Shown here one piece after another: positions 34,101 through 43,806 of a stretch of 64,000 nt of DNA (its first letter is position 1; each line of letters starts with the position of its first letter). The notes below the pieces were generated by a model, which saw only the letters and a list, made by a program, of their open reading frames with translations, made no database searches and was not told the origin of the DNA. Made by a program: the position numbers and the translations under genes. This DNA comes from an uncultured Synechococcus sp. (GTDB taxonomy: Bacteria > Cyanobacteriota > Cyanobacteriia > PCC-6307 > Cyanobiaceae), in the NCBI GenBank assembly GCA_949373155.1, contig CASICK010000002.1, forward strand, positions 408,741 through 472,740, written 5' to 3'.

Positions 34101-34573
34101 GTCCATCTCCCCGTTCGATGTTGAGCCTGGATGTAGGGCGCAAGCGCATCGGCTTGGCAGGGTGTGACGCTCTGGGCATCACGGTGAGCCCGCTCCCCGC
34201 TCTATTACGCAGAGCGTTTAAGCAAGACCTTGGGCATTTGGAACAGGTTTGCCTGACCCGTCGAGTGCAGGGCCTTGTTGTGGGTCTACCTCTGGATGCA
34301 GAAGGTCAAATCACTGAGCAAGCGGTCCATTGCCAGAGCTATGGCCAGCGCTTGGCCATGGCTTTAAAGCTGCCGTTGGCGCTTGTTAATGAACACAGCA
34401 GTAGTTGGGCCGCGGCCGAACGTTATGGCTTGCAAGGGGATCGCAGCGGCAGGCTTGACAGTGCAGCTGCCTCACTGCTCCTTGAGCAATGGCTCGCTGA
34501 TGGGCCAGAGCCCGAACCGGTCGACATGGCGACCCCGACTGCAAGCAAGACGGTCGGCAATGAAGGATCCTGA
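34097..34573 (+). CDS. ruvX: Putative Holliday junction resolvase
   Basis: 158 residues, YqgF/RuvX RNase H fold, from a GTG overlapping the previous stop. The first catalytic Asp is in MLSLDVGRKRIGLAG, then GLVVGLPLDAEG, and the last Asp in RLDSAAASLLLEQWL. The middle motif reads VNEHSSSWAA where most homologues have DER[LS]: the catalytic Glu is kept but the flanking Asp and Arg are Asn and His. It may act in pre-16S rRNA processing as well as recombination. It overlaps the DUF3727 gene by 14 bp. Confidence 0.8.
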   Translation: MSPSPRSMLSLDVGRKRIGLAGCDALGITVSPLPALLRRAFKQDLGHLEQVCLTRRVQGLVVGLPLDAEGQITEQAVHCQSYGQRLAMALKLPLALVNEHSSSWAAAERYGLQGDRSGRLDSAAASLLLEQWLADGPEPEPVDMATPTASKTVGNEGS

Positions 34574-35138
34574 AGGTATTGATTCTTTAGAGATGAGTTC
34601 TAACGGACCGAACAACAGTGGAGACGTGCCAACGCTGCTGGTTAAAGACAGTGAAGGGCGTGATCTTCTTTGTTTTCTCGAGCAGCTCATCCCTCTCGAT
34701 GGTCAGGATTACGCGTTACTGACCCCTGTCGACACTCCTGTCTGCCTGTTCAGGTTGAAGGATGGAGATGAGCCGGAGCTCATCGACAGCATCACAAGCA
34801 ATGAGCCGATCCTCTCGGTGGCTGATGTGGTTCTTCAAGAGCATGACCTCACCCTTGTGCGCTCCGCAGTCACCCTCACGGTGAATGGTGAGCTCGATGA
34901 GCCCGATCCTGAAGATCTCGATGAAGATGAGGCTGGTGACGATGAATCAGAGACCTATGAATTGCTGGTGAGCTTTTTGGTCGATGAATTGGAATATGGG
35001 CTCTACATCCCCTTAGATCCATTTTTTGTTGTGGCCCGAATGGATGAGGGTGCTGCAGTTTTGGTGGAAGGGGATGAGTTCGATCAAATTCAACCTCGAA
35101 TCGAGGCTGAGCTTGATGAGCGTGAGCTATCCGAGTGA
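34560..35138 (+). CDS. DUF3727 protein
   Basis: 192 residues from the ATG at 34560. Two copies of a DUF1292-like strand pattern can be seen: LLCFLEQLIPLDGQDYALLTP in the first half and ELLVSFLVDELEYGLYIPLD in the second, joined by a very acidic linker (DEPDPEDLDEDEAGDDESET). The family is restricted to cyanobacteria and plants. It is coupled to ruvX before and yqeG after, the conserved order in this group. Confidence 0.8.
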   Translation: MKDPEGIDSLEMSSNGPNNSGDVPTLLVKDSEGRDLLCFLEQLIPLDGQDYALLTPVDTPVCLFRLKDGDEPELIDSITSNEPILSVADVVLQEHDLTLVRSAVTLTVNGELDEPDPEDLDEDEAGDDESETYELLVSFLVDELEYGLYIPLDPFFVVARMDEGAAVLVEGDEFDQIQPRIEAELDERELSE

Positions 35139-35647
35139 TGCGTCGTGATTGGCTGCGACCTGATTGGGATCCAGGCTTAACCCTGGCCCATCTTCCATTG
35201 GAACCCTTGATTGGCAGAGGGATCAAGGCTTTATTTCTTGACGTTGATCGCACCCTTCTTCCAGGACATGATGTTGCTTTGCCTGCCTCAGTTCTTCGTT
35301 GGGCCCAATCGGCTCAACGCCATACACATCTCTATTTAATTAGTAACAATCCCTCCCGCGAGAGGATTCGGGCTGTCGCTGATCAGCTTGGAATTGGATT
35401 CACCAGCTCAGCCGCCAAACCGCGTCGTGGAGCGATCCGACGTGTTATTGAGTCCCTGGATCTCAAGCCGGAGCAGATCGCAATGGTTGGTGATCGCGTG
35501 TTTACGGATGTTCTTGCAGGAAACCGGCTTGGTCTCTACACCGTTTTGGTGAGACCTCTCAGTGCAGACGGAACGCCTTGTCGTCACGATCGCGTTCAAG
35601 TGTTGGAGCGACAACTCGCTCGATTGCTTGGAGCAGGCCAGGCATGA
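35135..35647 (+). CDS. YqeG-family HAD phosphatase
   Basis: 170 residues. The HAD motifs are present: FLDVDRTLLPG (motif I, Asp nucleophile and Asp+2), LYLISNNPS (motif II), and KPEQIAMVGDRVFTDVLAGN (motif IV). The YqeG group includes phosphatidylglycerophosphate phosphatases (PTPMT-like Gep4), so it might follow PgsA in phosphatidylglycerol synthesis; that link is inference from family. Start GTG at 35135 or ATG at 35138. The end overlaps proB by ATGA. Confidence 0.82.
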   Translation: MMRRDWLRPDWDPGLTLAHLPLEPLIGRGIKALFLDVDRTLLPGHDVALPASVLRWAQSAQRHTHLYLISNNPSRERIRAVADQLGIGFTSSAAKPRRGAIRRVIESLDLKPEQIAMVGDRVFTDVLAGNRLGLYTVLVRPLSADGTPCRHDRVQVLERQLARLLGAGQA

Positions 35648-36759
35648 GCCTGCGGGTCGTGAAGGTTGGGACCAGTTTGCTGCGCAGCACGGAAGGTCGC
35701 AGCACAGCTGATGCCATCTCAGCTTTATGTCTGAATCTCGCCCAATGTCTCCATCGAGGCGACCGCGTTGTCTTGGTTACGAGTGGGGCTGTCGGACTCG
35801 GATGTCAGCGTCTAGGTCTGAAGGCCAGGCCCTCTACATTGCGCGGTCTTCAAGCGGCGGCGGCAATCGGTCAAGGCCATCTGATGGCTCTATACGAAGA
35901 AGCGATGGCCGTCCATGGCATCCCCGTAGCGCAGGTTCTTCTCACTCGATCTGATTTGGCCGACAGTCGGAGCTATCACAACGCTTCTGCAACCCTGCAT
36001 CAGTTGATCGAATGGAAGGTTTTACCCGTCATTAACGAAAACGACACGGTGTCTTCCGCCGAGTTGCGTTTTGGCGATAACGACACGCTCTCAGCCTTGG
36101 TGGCAGCAGCGATTGATGCGGATGATCTGATTCTTTTGACCGATATCGACCGCCTCTATTCCGCTGATCCGCGCAGTGATGCTTCGGCTCGACCGATTTC
36201 GGACGTGCATCACCCAGCTGAACTGCAGGCCCTTGAACAGGGCGCAGGAAATGGAGGTCGTTGGGGAACAGGCGGGATGACCACCAAACTCGCGGCGGCT
36301 CGGATTGCCACCGCGAGCGGAATCACCGTGCATCTGGCGGATGGTCGTGATCAGCACATGCTTGAAACCATGTTGGCTGGGGGGCGTGGAGGCACGGTCT
36401 TTCATCCCCACCCCCAGCCTCTTGGTCATCGAAAAAGCTGGCTTGCCCATGCGTTGCAACCCCAAGGGAGCCTGCAAATTGATGGCGGTGCCTGCCAAGC
36501 GCTGTGCGCCAAAGGCGCCTCCTTGCTTTTGGTTGGAATTACGGACATCACTGGAGAGTTTCAGGCTAATCAACCCGTGCGGATTCTTGATCAGGAAGGC
36601 CATGAAGTGGCCCGGGGCCTGAGCTCCCTCAGTAGTGAGACGCTTCGACGTCATGTCAAAGGTCCAGCGCGGACCGATCGGCTAGGGGGTTCGCCTGTTG
36701 TGGTGCATCGCGACGTGCTTGTCCTCAGCACGCCTACTATCCGCCAACCAGACCCCTGA
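35644..36759 (+). CDS. proB: Glutamate 5-kinase
   Basis: 371 residues. The amino-acid kinase domain (1-255) has [25 protein letters not shown] and [15 protein letters not shown]; the C-terminal 110 residues are a PUA domain ([40 protein letters not shown]). It phosphorylates glutamate as the first step of proline synthesis and is normally feedback-inhibited by proline. Start ATG at 35644, overlapping yqeG. The lpxD gene begins 4 bp after its stop. Confidence 0.93.
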   Translation: MSLRVVKVGTSLLRSTEGRSTADAISALCLNLAQCLHRGDRVVLVTSGAVGLGCQRLGLKARPSTLRGLQAAAAIGQGHLMALYEEAMAVHGIPVAQVLLTRSDLADSRSYHNASATLHQLIEWKVLPVINENDTVSSAELRFGDNDTLSALVAAAIDADDLILLTDIDRLYSADPRSDASARPISDVHHPAELQALEQGAGNGGRWGTGGMTTKLAAARIATASGITVHLADGRDQHMLETMLAGGRGGTVFHPHPQPLGHRKSWLAHALQPQGSLQIDGGACQALCAKGASLLLVGITDITGEFQANQPVRILDQEGHEVARGLSSLSSETLRRHVKGPARTDRLGGSPVVVHRDVLVLSTPTIRQPDP

Positions 36760-36763
36760 ATCC

Positions 36764-37804
36764 ATGCGTTTCAGCCAGTTAATCGCCGTCCTTCAGGAGG
36801 GAGAGGCAGGTCTGCTGGAGCATCAGCTCAGCAGCGATCCTGAGCTCCGTGGTGCTGCATCTTTGGAGAGAGCCGGTGCCGATCAACTCAGCTTCCTTGA
36901 AAAGGGCAATGCTCTGATTCAGAGCCTGGAAACCAGCCATGTTGGCGCCGTTTTGATTCCCAATCAGGATGATCTCAAGGCCATGGCTGAGCAGCGTGGA
37001 CTGGCTTGGGCCGTGATGCGTGACCCTCGCTTGGCCTTCGCAGAAGCCCTCGAGCGCTTGCATCCTCGGCCCAGATCACAAGCAACCATTCATCCTTCTG
37101 CGGTGATCGGGGACAGGGTGCAGATCGATGCTGGGGTCTCGATTGGCCCTCACGTTTGCATCGGCGACGACACACGCATCAGTGCCAACAGCACCATTCA
37201 TGCCGGTGTGGTGATTTACGGCGATGTAAAGGTTGGACAGTCATGCGAATTGCATGCCAATGCGGTGCTTCACCCCGGAGTGCGTTTAGCCAACCATTGC
37301 GTGGTTCATTCCAACGCGGTGGTGGGCTCAGAGGGGTTTGGATTTGTTCCGACCGCTACTGGATGGAGAAAAATGCCTCAAACCGGTCTGGTGGTCCTTG
37401 AGGAGGGCGTTGAGGTGGGTTGCGGCAGCACGATTGATCGTCCTTCCGTTGGTGAAACCCGAATTGGTGCGGGAACAAAGATCGACAATCTCGTGCAAAT
37501 CGGACATGGCGTAGTTACCGGACGGGGCTGTGCCCTTGCCTCGCAGGTGGGTATTGCAGGTGGCGCTCGCCTTGGAAACGGGGTGATTTTGGCTGGACAG
37601 GTTGGTGTGGCCAATCGAGCGGTGATTGGTGATCGCGCGATCGCGAGTTCCAAGAGCGGGATTCATGGTGAGGTGCAGCCCGGTGAAGTGGTGAGTGGTT
37701 ATCCGGCTATTCCCAACAGGCTTTGGCTGCGTTGTTCAGCAGCGTTCAGCAAATTGCCTGAGATGGCCAAACAGATCCGCGAACTCAAGAAAGCCGCTCA
37801 GTAA
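36764..37804 (+). CDS. lpxD: UDP-3-O-acylglucosamine N-acyltransferase
   Basis: 346 residues. An N-terminal uridine-binding domain (1-100) precedes a left-handed beta helix built of hexapeptide repeats ([20 protein letters not shown] onward), and a C-terminal helix ([17 protein letters not shown]). The catalytic His is in [14 protein letters not shown]. It adds the second acyl chain in lipid A synthesis, so this strain makes an outer membrane with lipid A. It sits between proB and leuB in a tightly packed run. Confidence 0.92.
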   Translation: MRFSQLIAVLQEGEAGLLEHQLSSDPELRGAASLERAGADQLSFLEKGNALIQSLETSHVGAVLIPNQDDLKAMAEQRGLAWAVMRDPRLAFAEALERLHPRPRSQATIHPSAVIGDRVQIDAGVSIGPHVCIGDDTRISANSTIHAGVVIYGDVKVGQSCELHANAVLHPGVRLANHCVVHSNAVVGSEGFGFVPTATGWRKMPQTGLVVLEEGVEVGCGSTIDRPSVGETRIGAGTKIDNLVQIGHGVVTGRGCALASQVGIAGGARLGNGVILAGQVGVANRAVIGDRAIASSKSGIHGEVQPGEVVSGYPAIPNRLWLRCSAAFSKLPEMAKQIRELKKAAQ

Positions 37805-37832
37805 TCTTTCTGGTTCTCCCCTCTGAGACCCA

Positions 37833-38906
37833 ATGCCACAGCATCGCGTTGTTTTGCTTCCGGGTGACGGCATTGGTCCAGAGATCACTGCCGTGGCGAG
37901 GCAGCTGCTTGAAGCCGTGTCGGTGCGACATGGTTTCAAGCTCGAGTTCAGTGAAGCGCCGATCGGTGGCTCTGCCATCGATGCCACCGGTGAACCCTTA
38001 CCGGAGAGCACCCTTGAAGCTTGTAAGGCTGCCGATGCCGTTTTGCTTGCAGCGATCGGGAGCCCTCGATTTGATGCCTTGCCGCGTGAACAACGGCCTG
38101 AAAGTGGATTGCTAGCCCTGCGCTCTGGCATGGAGCTATTCGCCAATCTCCGTCCAGTCAAGATTGTTCCAGCCCTGATTGGTGCCAGCAGCCTGCGACC
38201 TGAAGTTGTGGAAGGGGTAGATCTGATGGTGGTGAGGGAACTCACCGGAGGTATTTATTTCGGGAAGCCGAAAGGTCGTGTGCAGGCCGATGGTGAAGAG
38301 CGAGCGTTCAACACCATGACCTACTCGGATTCAGAGGTCGACAGAATCGCCAGGGTGGCTTTCAAGCTTGCCTGTGAGCGTCGAGGGCAGCTCTGCTCGG
38401 TGGATAAGGCCAATGTGCTCGACGTCAGCCAACTGTGGCGTGATCGCGTGGAGGGGATGAAAGGTGAGTACGCCGCAGTGGATGTCAGTCACCTGTATGT
38501 GGACAATGCGGCGATGCAACTGGTGAGAGATCCACGCCAGTTCGATGTGGTGCTCACTGGCAATCTTTTCGGAGACATTCTCAGCGATATCTCTGCAATG
38601 CTCACCGGCTCGATCGGCATGCTTCCCTCAGCCTCTTTGGGGAGTGAAGGGCCTGGTTTGTATGAACCCGTTCATGGTTCAGCCCCCGATCTGGCTGGTC
38701 AAGACAAGGCCAATCCGATGGCCATGGTGCTCTCCGCAGCGATGATGTTGCGGACTGGTCTCAAGCAAAACGCAGCTGCGGACGATCTTGAACACGCTGT
38801 GGATCGCGTTTTGGCAGCCGGATTCCGCACTGGAGATCTGATGTCTGAAGGCTGTACTTCCCTGGGCTGTAAGGCGATGGGGGAGGAACTTCTCAAGACA
38901 CTCTGA
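37833..38906 (+). CDS. leuB: 3-isopropylmalate dehydrogenase
   Basis: 357 residues, the normal length. Motifs: VVLLPGDGIGPEI at the start, LLAIGSPRFD, the substrate-binding RELTGGIYFGKPKGR, the catalytic Lys in VDKANVLDVSQLWR, and the NAD-binding EPVHGSAPDLAGQDKANP. It oxidises and decarboxylates 3-isopropylmalate in leucine synthesis. It begins 28 bp after lpxD. Confidence 0.95.
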   Translation: MPQHRVVLLPGDGIGPEITAVARQLLEAVSVRHGFKLEFSEAPIGGSAIDATGEPLPESTLEACKAADAVLLAAIGSPRFDALPREQRPESGLLALRSGMELFANLRPVKIVPALIGASSLRPEVVEGVDLMVVRELTGGIYFGKPKGRVQADGEERAFNTMTYSDSEVDRIARVAFKLACERRGQLCSVDKANVLDVSQLWRDRVEGMKGEYAAVDVSHLYVDNAAMQLVRDPRQFDVVLTGNLFGDILSDISAMLTGSIGMLPSASLGSEGPGLYEPVHGSAPDLAGQDKANPMAMVLSAAMMLRTGLKQNAAADDLEHAVDRVLAAGFRTGDLMSEGCTSLGCKAMGEELLKTL

Positions 38907-38980
38907 TGCGACCTTGCAGGAAAAATGTGGAATTTGCCCTTTGACCTGCCAAACTCATCGGGCCAGATCTTCCTCCGTCG

Positions 38981-39883
38981 ATGTCGAAGCGTCACCCCGT
39001 CGTGGCTGTCACGGGTTCCTCAGGTGCAGGCACTAGCACTGTTAAGAGGGCTTTTGAGCACATCTTCGCTCGGGAGAACATCACTCCTGCAGTGGTGGAA
39101 GGCGACAGCTACCACCGCTTCGAGCGGATGGCGATGAAGACCGCCATGTCTGAATCGCTTGCGAAGGGTGAGAATTTCTCGCACTTCGGTCCAGAAGCCA
39201 ATCTCTTCGACAAGCTCGAAGAGCTCTTCCGCGTCTATGGCGCAACCGGTGGAGGTCAGAAGCGCTACTACCTCCACAGTCCAGAAGAGGCGGCAGAACA
39301 CAACGCTCGCCTAGGCGTGAGCTTGGATCCAGGTCAGTTCACCCCCTGGGAAGATATTCCTGGTGGAACCGATGTCCTGTTCTATGAAGGCCTCCACGGT
39401 GGCGTCGTCGGAGACGGTTACGACGTGGCGTCCCTCGCGGATCTACTCGTGGGTGTGGTTCCGATTACCAATCTCGAGTGGATCCAAAAGATTCAGCGTG
39501 ATAACGCCGAGCGTGGCTATTCAGCCGAAGCGATCGTGGACACGATTCTGCGCCGCATGCCCGACTACATCAATCACATCTGTCCCCAATTCAGCCTCAC
39601 TGACATCAATTTTCAGCGAGTGCCCACGGTTGACACCTCCAACCCATTCATCTGTCGCAACATCCCAACGCCTGATGAAAGCTTTGTGATCATTCACTTC
39701 CGCAAGGGAGCTCGTGAGAAGTGGGGAATTGATTTCAGCTACCTGCTGAGCATGATTCATGACTCCTTCATGAGCAGTCCCACCAGCATTGTTGTGAACG
39801 GAGGAAAAATGGGCTTCGCGATGGAACTCATCTTGACCCCAATCATTCACCGCATGATTGAAGACCAAAGCAAGCTCTCCTGA
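38981..39883 (+). CDS. prk: Phosphoribulokinase, type I (purple-bacterial form)
   Basis: 300 residues. The P-loop is GSSGAGTSTVKRAFE; substrate residues are in VEGDSYHRFERMAMKTAM, and FSHFGPEANLFDKLEE is characteristic. Its length and sequence fit the octameric type I enzyme of proteobacteria, not the 330-residue type II enzyme of other cyanobacteria and plants. It makes ribulose 1,5-bisphosphate for RuBisCO in the Calvin cycle. The type agrees with the alpha-cyanobacterial, form IA RuBisCO lineage. It lacks the N-terminal regulatory cysteine pair of the plant type. Confidence 0.9.
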   Translation: MSKRHPVVAVTGSSGAGTSTVKRAFEHIFARENITPAVVEGDSYHRFERMAMKTAMSESLAKGENFSHFGPEANLFDKLEELFRVYGATGGGQKRYYLHSPEEAAEHNARLGVSLDPGQFTPWEDIPGGTDVLFYEGLHGGVVGDGYDVASLADLLVGVVPITNLEWIQKIQRDNAERGYSAEAIVDTILRRMPDYINHICPQFSLTDINFQRVPTVDTSNPFICRNIPTPDESFVIIHFRKGAREKWGIDFSYLLSMIHDSFMSSPTSIVVNGGKMGFAMELILTPIIHRMIEDQSKLS

Positions 39884-39891
39884 TTGCTTTG

Positions 39892-39907
39892 CTCGATACA
39901 CATCGAG
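39892..39907 (+). terminator. Weak hairpin after prk
   Basis: A 6-bp stem, ctcgat pairing with atcgag around the 4-nt loop acac, 8 bp after the prk stop codon. There is no T-run behind it, so it may be a weak or Rho-assisted stop. Confidence 0.3.
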
Positions 39908-39956
39908 TAATCACATCTATCGTGGACTCGTCTGAATAATCAGGTGGGTCCTTTTT

Positions 39957-40265
39957 TTGTCCTCTCCCTCCTTTGAGATTGCAGGTGCCAGTGGATCAAC
40001 AACTCCTCCACCGCGTTGGGACAGAGTGGATAGTCGTCGTCTGATCGCGTTGGCACGACGGATCTACTTCCGTTTCTTAAGTGACTCTGGGCAGCAGCTT
40101 GAACCGATGGGTGTTGTTGTGAATGAGCGGCTAGATGAGGGCAGGGTTGTGTTTGCAAACCCCACACTGTTGCTTCAAGAACATTTCATCAGCATCGAGC
40201 TCATCGGTCGCCGACTGCGTCGCCAGCGTGGCTGGCGAGACCGACCCAGGGGTTCAGGGCTTTGA
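39957..40265 (+). CDS. Conserved small protein before pilD
   Basis: Up to 102 residues from a TTG; the conserved-looking part starts at VDSRRLIALARRIYFRFL and is basic (RRLRRQRGWRDRPRG at the end). It is a soluble alpha/beta protein with MGVVVNERLDEGRVVFANPT in the middle and no cysteine. Its TGA overlaps the TTG of pilD, so it is coupled to prepilin peptidase. Function unknown. Confidence 0.55.
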   Translation: MSSPSFEIAGASGSTTPPPRWDRVDSRRLIALARRIYFRFLSDSGQQLEPMGVVVNERLDEGRVVFANPTLLLQEHFISIELIGRRLRRQRGWRDRPRGSGL

Positions 40266-41095
40266 CAGGTTTGCTCGGTTTGATCCTTGTGCTGGCTGGT
40301 GCCTGTGTGGGGAGTTTCGCCAATGTGGTGGCCTGGCGATTGCCTCGCGAACAATCAGTGGTTTGGCCTGGCAGCCACTGCCCAAAGTGTGGTCAGGCAG
40401 TGCGCTGGCACGACAATGTGCCGGTGTTGGGGTGGGTCTGGCTTCGTGGACGTTGTCGCGATTGCCACCAAGGCATCTCAAGCCGCTACCCATTTGTGGA
40501 ATTTTTCAGCGCCCTTCTTTGGCTGAGCGCGTTTTGGGGCCATGGATTGCTCGCCGCTTCGGATCAATTCGGCCTGGCCTTGCTCAACGTGCTGGCGGGG
40601 ATTGTGCTGATCAGTGTGCTGCTTCCACTGGTGTTGATTGATATCGACCATCTCTGGCTTCCAGAACCTCTTTGCAGGATTGGGGTATTGCTCGGCCTTG
40701 CCTTCACGGGGGCTCTCTATTTGGTCATCCCAGAGCCGGAAGCCAGTTCAGTGCTTCTCAATCATCTGTTGGCGGCATCAGCAGGATTGCTGGCGCTGGA
40801 GGGATTAAGCGCTCTCGCCGAGCGCATGCTTGGCCAGCCTGCGCTCGGACTTGGTGACGCCAAATTGGCAGCTGTCGCAGGAGCTTGGCTCGGCTTGGGT
40901 GGTGGTTTAGTTGCTTTGGCAATCGCCGTTTTTAGCGGCGCATTGTTTGGCACGATTGGACGTCTCTCTGGACGGTTAGGGCCAAGACAGCCCTTCCCCT
41001 TCGGCCCTTTTATTGCTCTTGGAATCTGGCTGACCTGGATCGGAGGTTCTGAGTGGTGGGGGCAGCAATGGTTCAGCCTGTTTGGTGGCCTTTAA
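40262..41095 (+). CDS. pilD: Prepilin peptidase
   Basis: 277 residues with eight or so membrane helices, from a TTG. The N-terminal loop has two CxxC pairs (HCPKCGQAV and GRCRDCHQG) binding zinc, the methyltransferase part of the enzyme. The two catalytic aspartates are in LVLIDIDHLWLPEP and ALGLGDAKLAAVAG, as in the aspartyl protease family A24. It cleaves and methylates type IV pilin or pseudopilin precursors; in marine Synechococcus this bears on DNA uptake or surface fibres. Confidence 0.9.
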   Translation: MTGLLGLILVLAGACVGSFANVVAWRLPREQSVVWPGSHCPKCGQAVRWHDNVPVLGWVWLRGRCRDCHQGISSRYPFVEFFSALLWLSAFWGHGLLAASDQFGLALLNVLAGIVLISVLLPLVLIDIDHLWLPEPLCRIGVLLGLAFTGALYLVIPEPEASSVLLNHLLAASAGLLALEGLSALAERMLGQPALGLGDAKLAAVAGAWLGLGGGLVALAIAVFSGALFGTIGRLSGRLGPRQPFPFGPFIALGIWLTWIGGSEWWGQQWFSLFGGL

Positions 41096-41291
41096 AAGAA
41101 CAGATATCAGCTCAATGGCTGTTGTGCTGAGAGATTGCAACATCCCTGCCCTAGCCTGATGGGATTGGTGCAAGATTCAGGCCCTTGGCTTGATTATTTG
41201 TTCCCTCGGATCTCCTCAATGTGGCGCTCGTACAAACCGAAAGCCCCAATGCCAACTGAGATCTGCTGTTGCCATTAAGGAGTAATCAACC

Positions 41292-42170
41292 TTGAGTTTG
41301 TTCGACTGGTTCGCTGACCGCCGTAAGGGTCAGTACGTCGGCAAGGTGAATCAAGAACCTGAGGAAGGGGATGGTCTTTGGAGCAAGTGCCCCGAATGCG
41401 GTCAGGTGGTGTATCGCAAGGATCTGCTGAGCAACGCCAGTGTTTGCAGTAACTGTGGATATCACCACCGCATCGATAGCACTGAGCGCATTGCAGTGTT
41501 GGTGGATCCCAACAGCTTTGTGGCGATGGATCAAGAGCTTCAACCCATGGATCCCTTGGGCTTTAAAGACCGCAGGGCCTATGCGGACCGCCTGCGCGAA
41601 ACGCAGGCCAGCACAGGGCTTCGCGATGGTGTCATCACTGGGCTATGTGAGGTTGAGGGAATTCCGATGGCTCTTGCTGTGATGGATTTCCGTTTTATGG
41701 GTGGTTCGATGGGGTCGGTGGTCGGTGAAAAGATCACCCGCTTGGTGGAAGCCGCGACCGCCAAAAAGCTGCCACTCCTCATTGTGTGTGCGTCGGGTGG
41801 AGCGAGGATGCAGGAGGGCATGCTCAGCCTCATGCAGATGGCCAAGATTTCTGGTGCTTTGGAACGCCACCGTGAAGCGGGCGTGTTGTACATGCCACTC
41901 CTTACTCACCCCACCACCGGTGGCGTCACAGCAAGTTTTGCGATGCTTGGTGATCTGATTTTGGCGGAGCCAAAAGCTCTGATTGGCTTTGCTGGGCGTC
42001 GCGTGATTGAACAAACACTGCGCGAAAAATTACCGGATAATTTTCAAACCGCCGAGTATCTGCAAGACCACGGATTTGTTGATTCGATTGTTCCGCGTAC
42101 GCAATTGCGTTCCACTCTTGCGAGTCTGCTCAGATTGCACGGCTGTGAATCCCGGGTCGCCAGCTCATGA
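41292..42170 (+). CDS. accD: Acetyl-CoA carboxylase carboxyltransferase, beta subunit
   Basis: 292 residues from a TTG with AAGGAG upstream at 41277. The N-terminal zinc finger reads [16 protein letters not shown] then [12 protein letters not shown], followed by a crotonase-like carboxyltransferase core ([51 protein letters not shown]). With AccA it transfers CO2 from biotin to acetyl-CoA, the first step of fatty acid synthesis. Its end overlaps the next gene (ATGA). Confidence 0.93.
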   Translation: MSLFDWFADRRKGQYVGKVNQEPEEGDGLWSKCPECGQVVYRKDLLSNASVCSNCGYHHRIDSTERIAVLVDPNSFVAMDQELQPMDPLGFKDRRAYADRLRETQASTGLRDGVITGLCEVEGIPMALAVMDFRFMGGSMGSVVGEKITRLVEAATAKKLPLLIVCASGGARMQEGMLSLMQMAKISGALERHREAGVLYMPLLTHPTTGGVTASFAMLGDLILAEPKALIGFAGRRVIEQTLREKLPDNFQTAEYLQDHGFVDSIVPRTQLRSTLASLLRLHGCESRVASS

Positions 42171-42565
42171 TTCAGGTTTTGCCATCACGCTTTAGGACCG
42201 TTGCTGCTGTTGTTTTAGCCCTGATCCTTTGCGTTGCTCCTGTTTGCGCGGGTCAGGTTGAATGGCGAGAAGTGCCTTCCAGTGGGGAGGGACAGCAATG
42301 GTGGGATGCAGGCAGTTTGCGGCTGAAGAAAGATGGCACCGTGTCTGTGCTGAGCCGATACAGCTTGCGTCAGGAGGACGACAGCCCTGCTTTGGGAACC
42401 CTGGTCGTAATGGAGATCGATTGCAGCCAACAGCTGTATCGAGACAAGCAAAAGAATGGATTGCCCCAATTCGGCGCCGAATGGCAACCTTCTGGTTCTG
42501 ATTCTTTGATTGACGGCGTTCTTTCCGATGTGTGCTCATCGGACGAGCTTTCGTCGCTCTCCTGA
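42167..42565 (+). CDS. Secreted protein of unknown function, coupled to accD
   Basis: 132 residues. A signal peptide ([20 protein letters not shown], cleavage near CAG-Q) leads to a small beta-rich domain: [51 protein letters not shown]. Two cysteines (EIDCSQ, SDVCSSD) may form a disulfide. The layout resembles periplasmic surface-adhesion CpxP-like or DUF proteins in cyanobacteria, but I cannot name the family. The ATG overlaps the accD stop. Confidence 0.55.
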   Translation: MIQVLPSRFRTVAAVVLALILCVAPVCAGQVEWREVPSSGEGQQWWDAGSLRLKKDGTVSVLSRYSLRQEDDSPALGTLVVMEIDCSQQLYRDKQKNGLPQFGAEWQPSGSDSLIDGVLSDVCSSDELSSLS

Positions 42566-42584
42566 TCCCAACTCGGCCTCCCTT

Positions 42585-43673
42585 ATGGCTCTCTCCTCCT
42601 CAAGCGCTCCCCCGATTGGAGTGGCGATTGCGGGTCTCGGTTTTGGTGAATCGGTTCATCTGCAAGCCCTTGCCTCTCAATCTGATCTCCAGCCCGTAGC
42701 GCTCTGGCATCCTCGTCGTGATCGTTTAGATCAGGCCTGCCTTGAGCACAACCTCCCTGGTTATGACGATTGGGAGGCTCTGCTCCGCGACCCTCGCGTG
42801 CAAGCGGTGATCATTGCCACCCCTCCAGAGCCACGCTTTGCGTTGGCCCTTCAAGCGCTGAAAGCAGGCAAACACTTGTTGCTTGAAAAGCCTGTTGCTT
42901 TGCAGGCTGAATTGGTGGCAGAGCTTCAACGCATTGCCATCCAGAACCGTCTCAGTGTTGCGGTGGATTATGAATATCGGGCTGTGCCTCTTTTTATGCA
43001 GGCCGCCAGGATGTTGGAGGAAGGCGCCGTCGGCACTCCGTGGCTCGTGAAACTCGACTGGTTGATGAGCAGCCGTGCGGATGCGTCCCGACCTTGGAGC
43101 TGGTATTCACAACGGGATGCCGGTGGCGGCGTGGTTGGTGCTCTTGGGACTCATGCCTTCGACATGCTGGCGTGGTTGATCGGACCGATTCGATCGGTTC
43201 AAGCTCTTAATAGCGTGTCGATTAAGGAGCGCCCTCATCCCAGTGGAGGCATGGCTCCTGTGGATGCCGAAGATGTCTCCCTGATTCAGATGCAGCTCGA
43301 ATGGCAGGGCCGCACGGATCAGAGGGTTCCAGCTCAGGTCAATTTGGCGTCTGTGGCACGCAACGGTCGAGGCTGCTGGCTCGAGGTCTACGGATCTCAT
43401 GGCAGCCTCACTCTCGGCAGCGCGAACCAAAAGGATTATGTCCATGGCTTTGGGCTGTGGCACACGCCCATGGGAGAGCCCACCCGCAATATTGAAGCGG
43501 ACGCTGATTTGATGTTCCCCACCACCTGGAGTGATGGCCGTGTGGCGCCTGTGGCCCGCATCCAGAGCTGGTGGGCTCACAGTATTCAAACCGGTGCTCC
43601 CATGGTGCCTGGTCTGGCAGAGGGGCTGATCAGTCAGCAAGGATGTGATCAATCGACCATAGGAACAGATTAA
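42585..43673 (+). CDS. Gfo/Idh/MocA-family oxidoreductase
   Basis: 362 residues from the ATG at 42585. The Rossmann part has VAIAGLGFGESVHLQALASQ, then VIIATPPEPRFALALQALKA and the conserved EKP in LLLEKPVALQ. The C-terminal substrate domain has VDYEYRAVPLF, DAGGGVVGALGTHAFDMLAW (the catalytic-type GxxxDxxxH variation GTHAFD). It should oxidise or reduce a sugar or related compound with NAD(P). The substrate cannot be told, and no sugar gene cluster is nearby. Confidence 0.8.
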   Translation: MALSSSSAPPIGVAIAGLGFGESVHLQALASQSDLQPVALWHPRRDRLDQACLEHNLPGYDDWEALLRDPRVQAVIIATPPEPRFALALQALKAGKHLLLEKPVALQAELVAELQRIAIQNRLSVAVDYEYRAVPLFMQAARMLEEGAVGTPWLVKLDWLMSSRADASRPWSWYSQRDAGGGVVGALGTHAFDMLAWLIGPIRSVQALNSVSIKERPHPSGGMAPVDAEDVSLIQMQLEWQGRTDQRVPAQVNLASVARNGRGCWLEVYGSHGSLTLGSANQKDYVHGFGLWHTPMGEPTRNIEADADLMFPTTWSDGRVAPVARIQSWWAHSIQTGAPMVPGLAEGLISQQGCDQSTIGTD

Positions 43674-43719
43674 ATTTGACAGATTGAAGGATTAATAAGC
43701 AACTTTGTTTGCGGCCTTG

Positions 43720-43750
43720 GATGCTGGCCTTAGCATCAAATATCTTTTTT
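43720..43750 (+). terminator. Likely terminator after the oxidoreductase gene
   Basis: A 6-bp stem (gatgct at 43720-43725 pairing with agcatc at 43732-43737) with loop ggcctt, followed by the T-run in tatctttttt. It separates the oxidoreductase from the class I aldolase gene. Confidence 0.6.
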
Positions 43751-43806
43751 AATCCTAGATTTGGTGTGTACAGTTCATCCGCTTTCGTTGTTGTTGCGTC
43801 ATCCCA

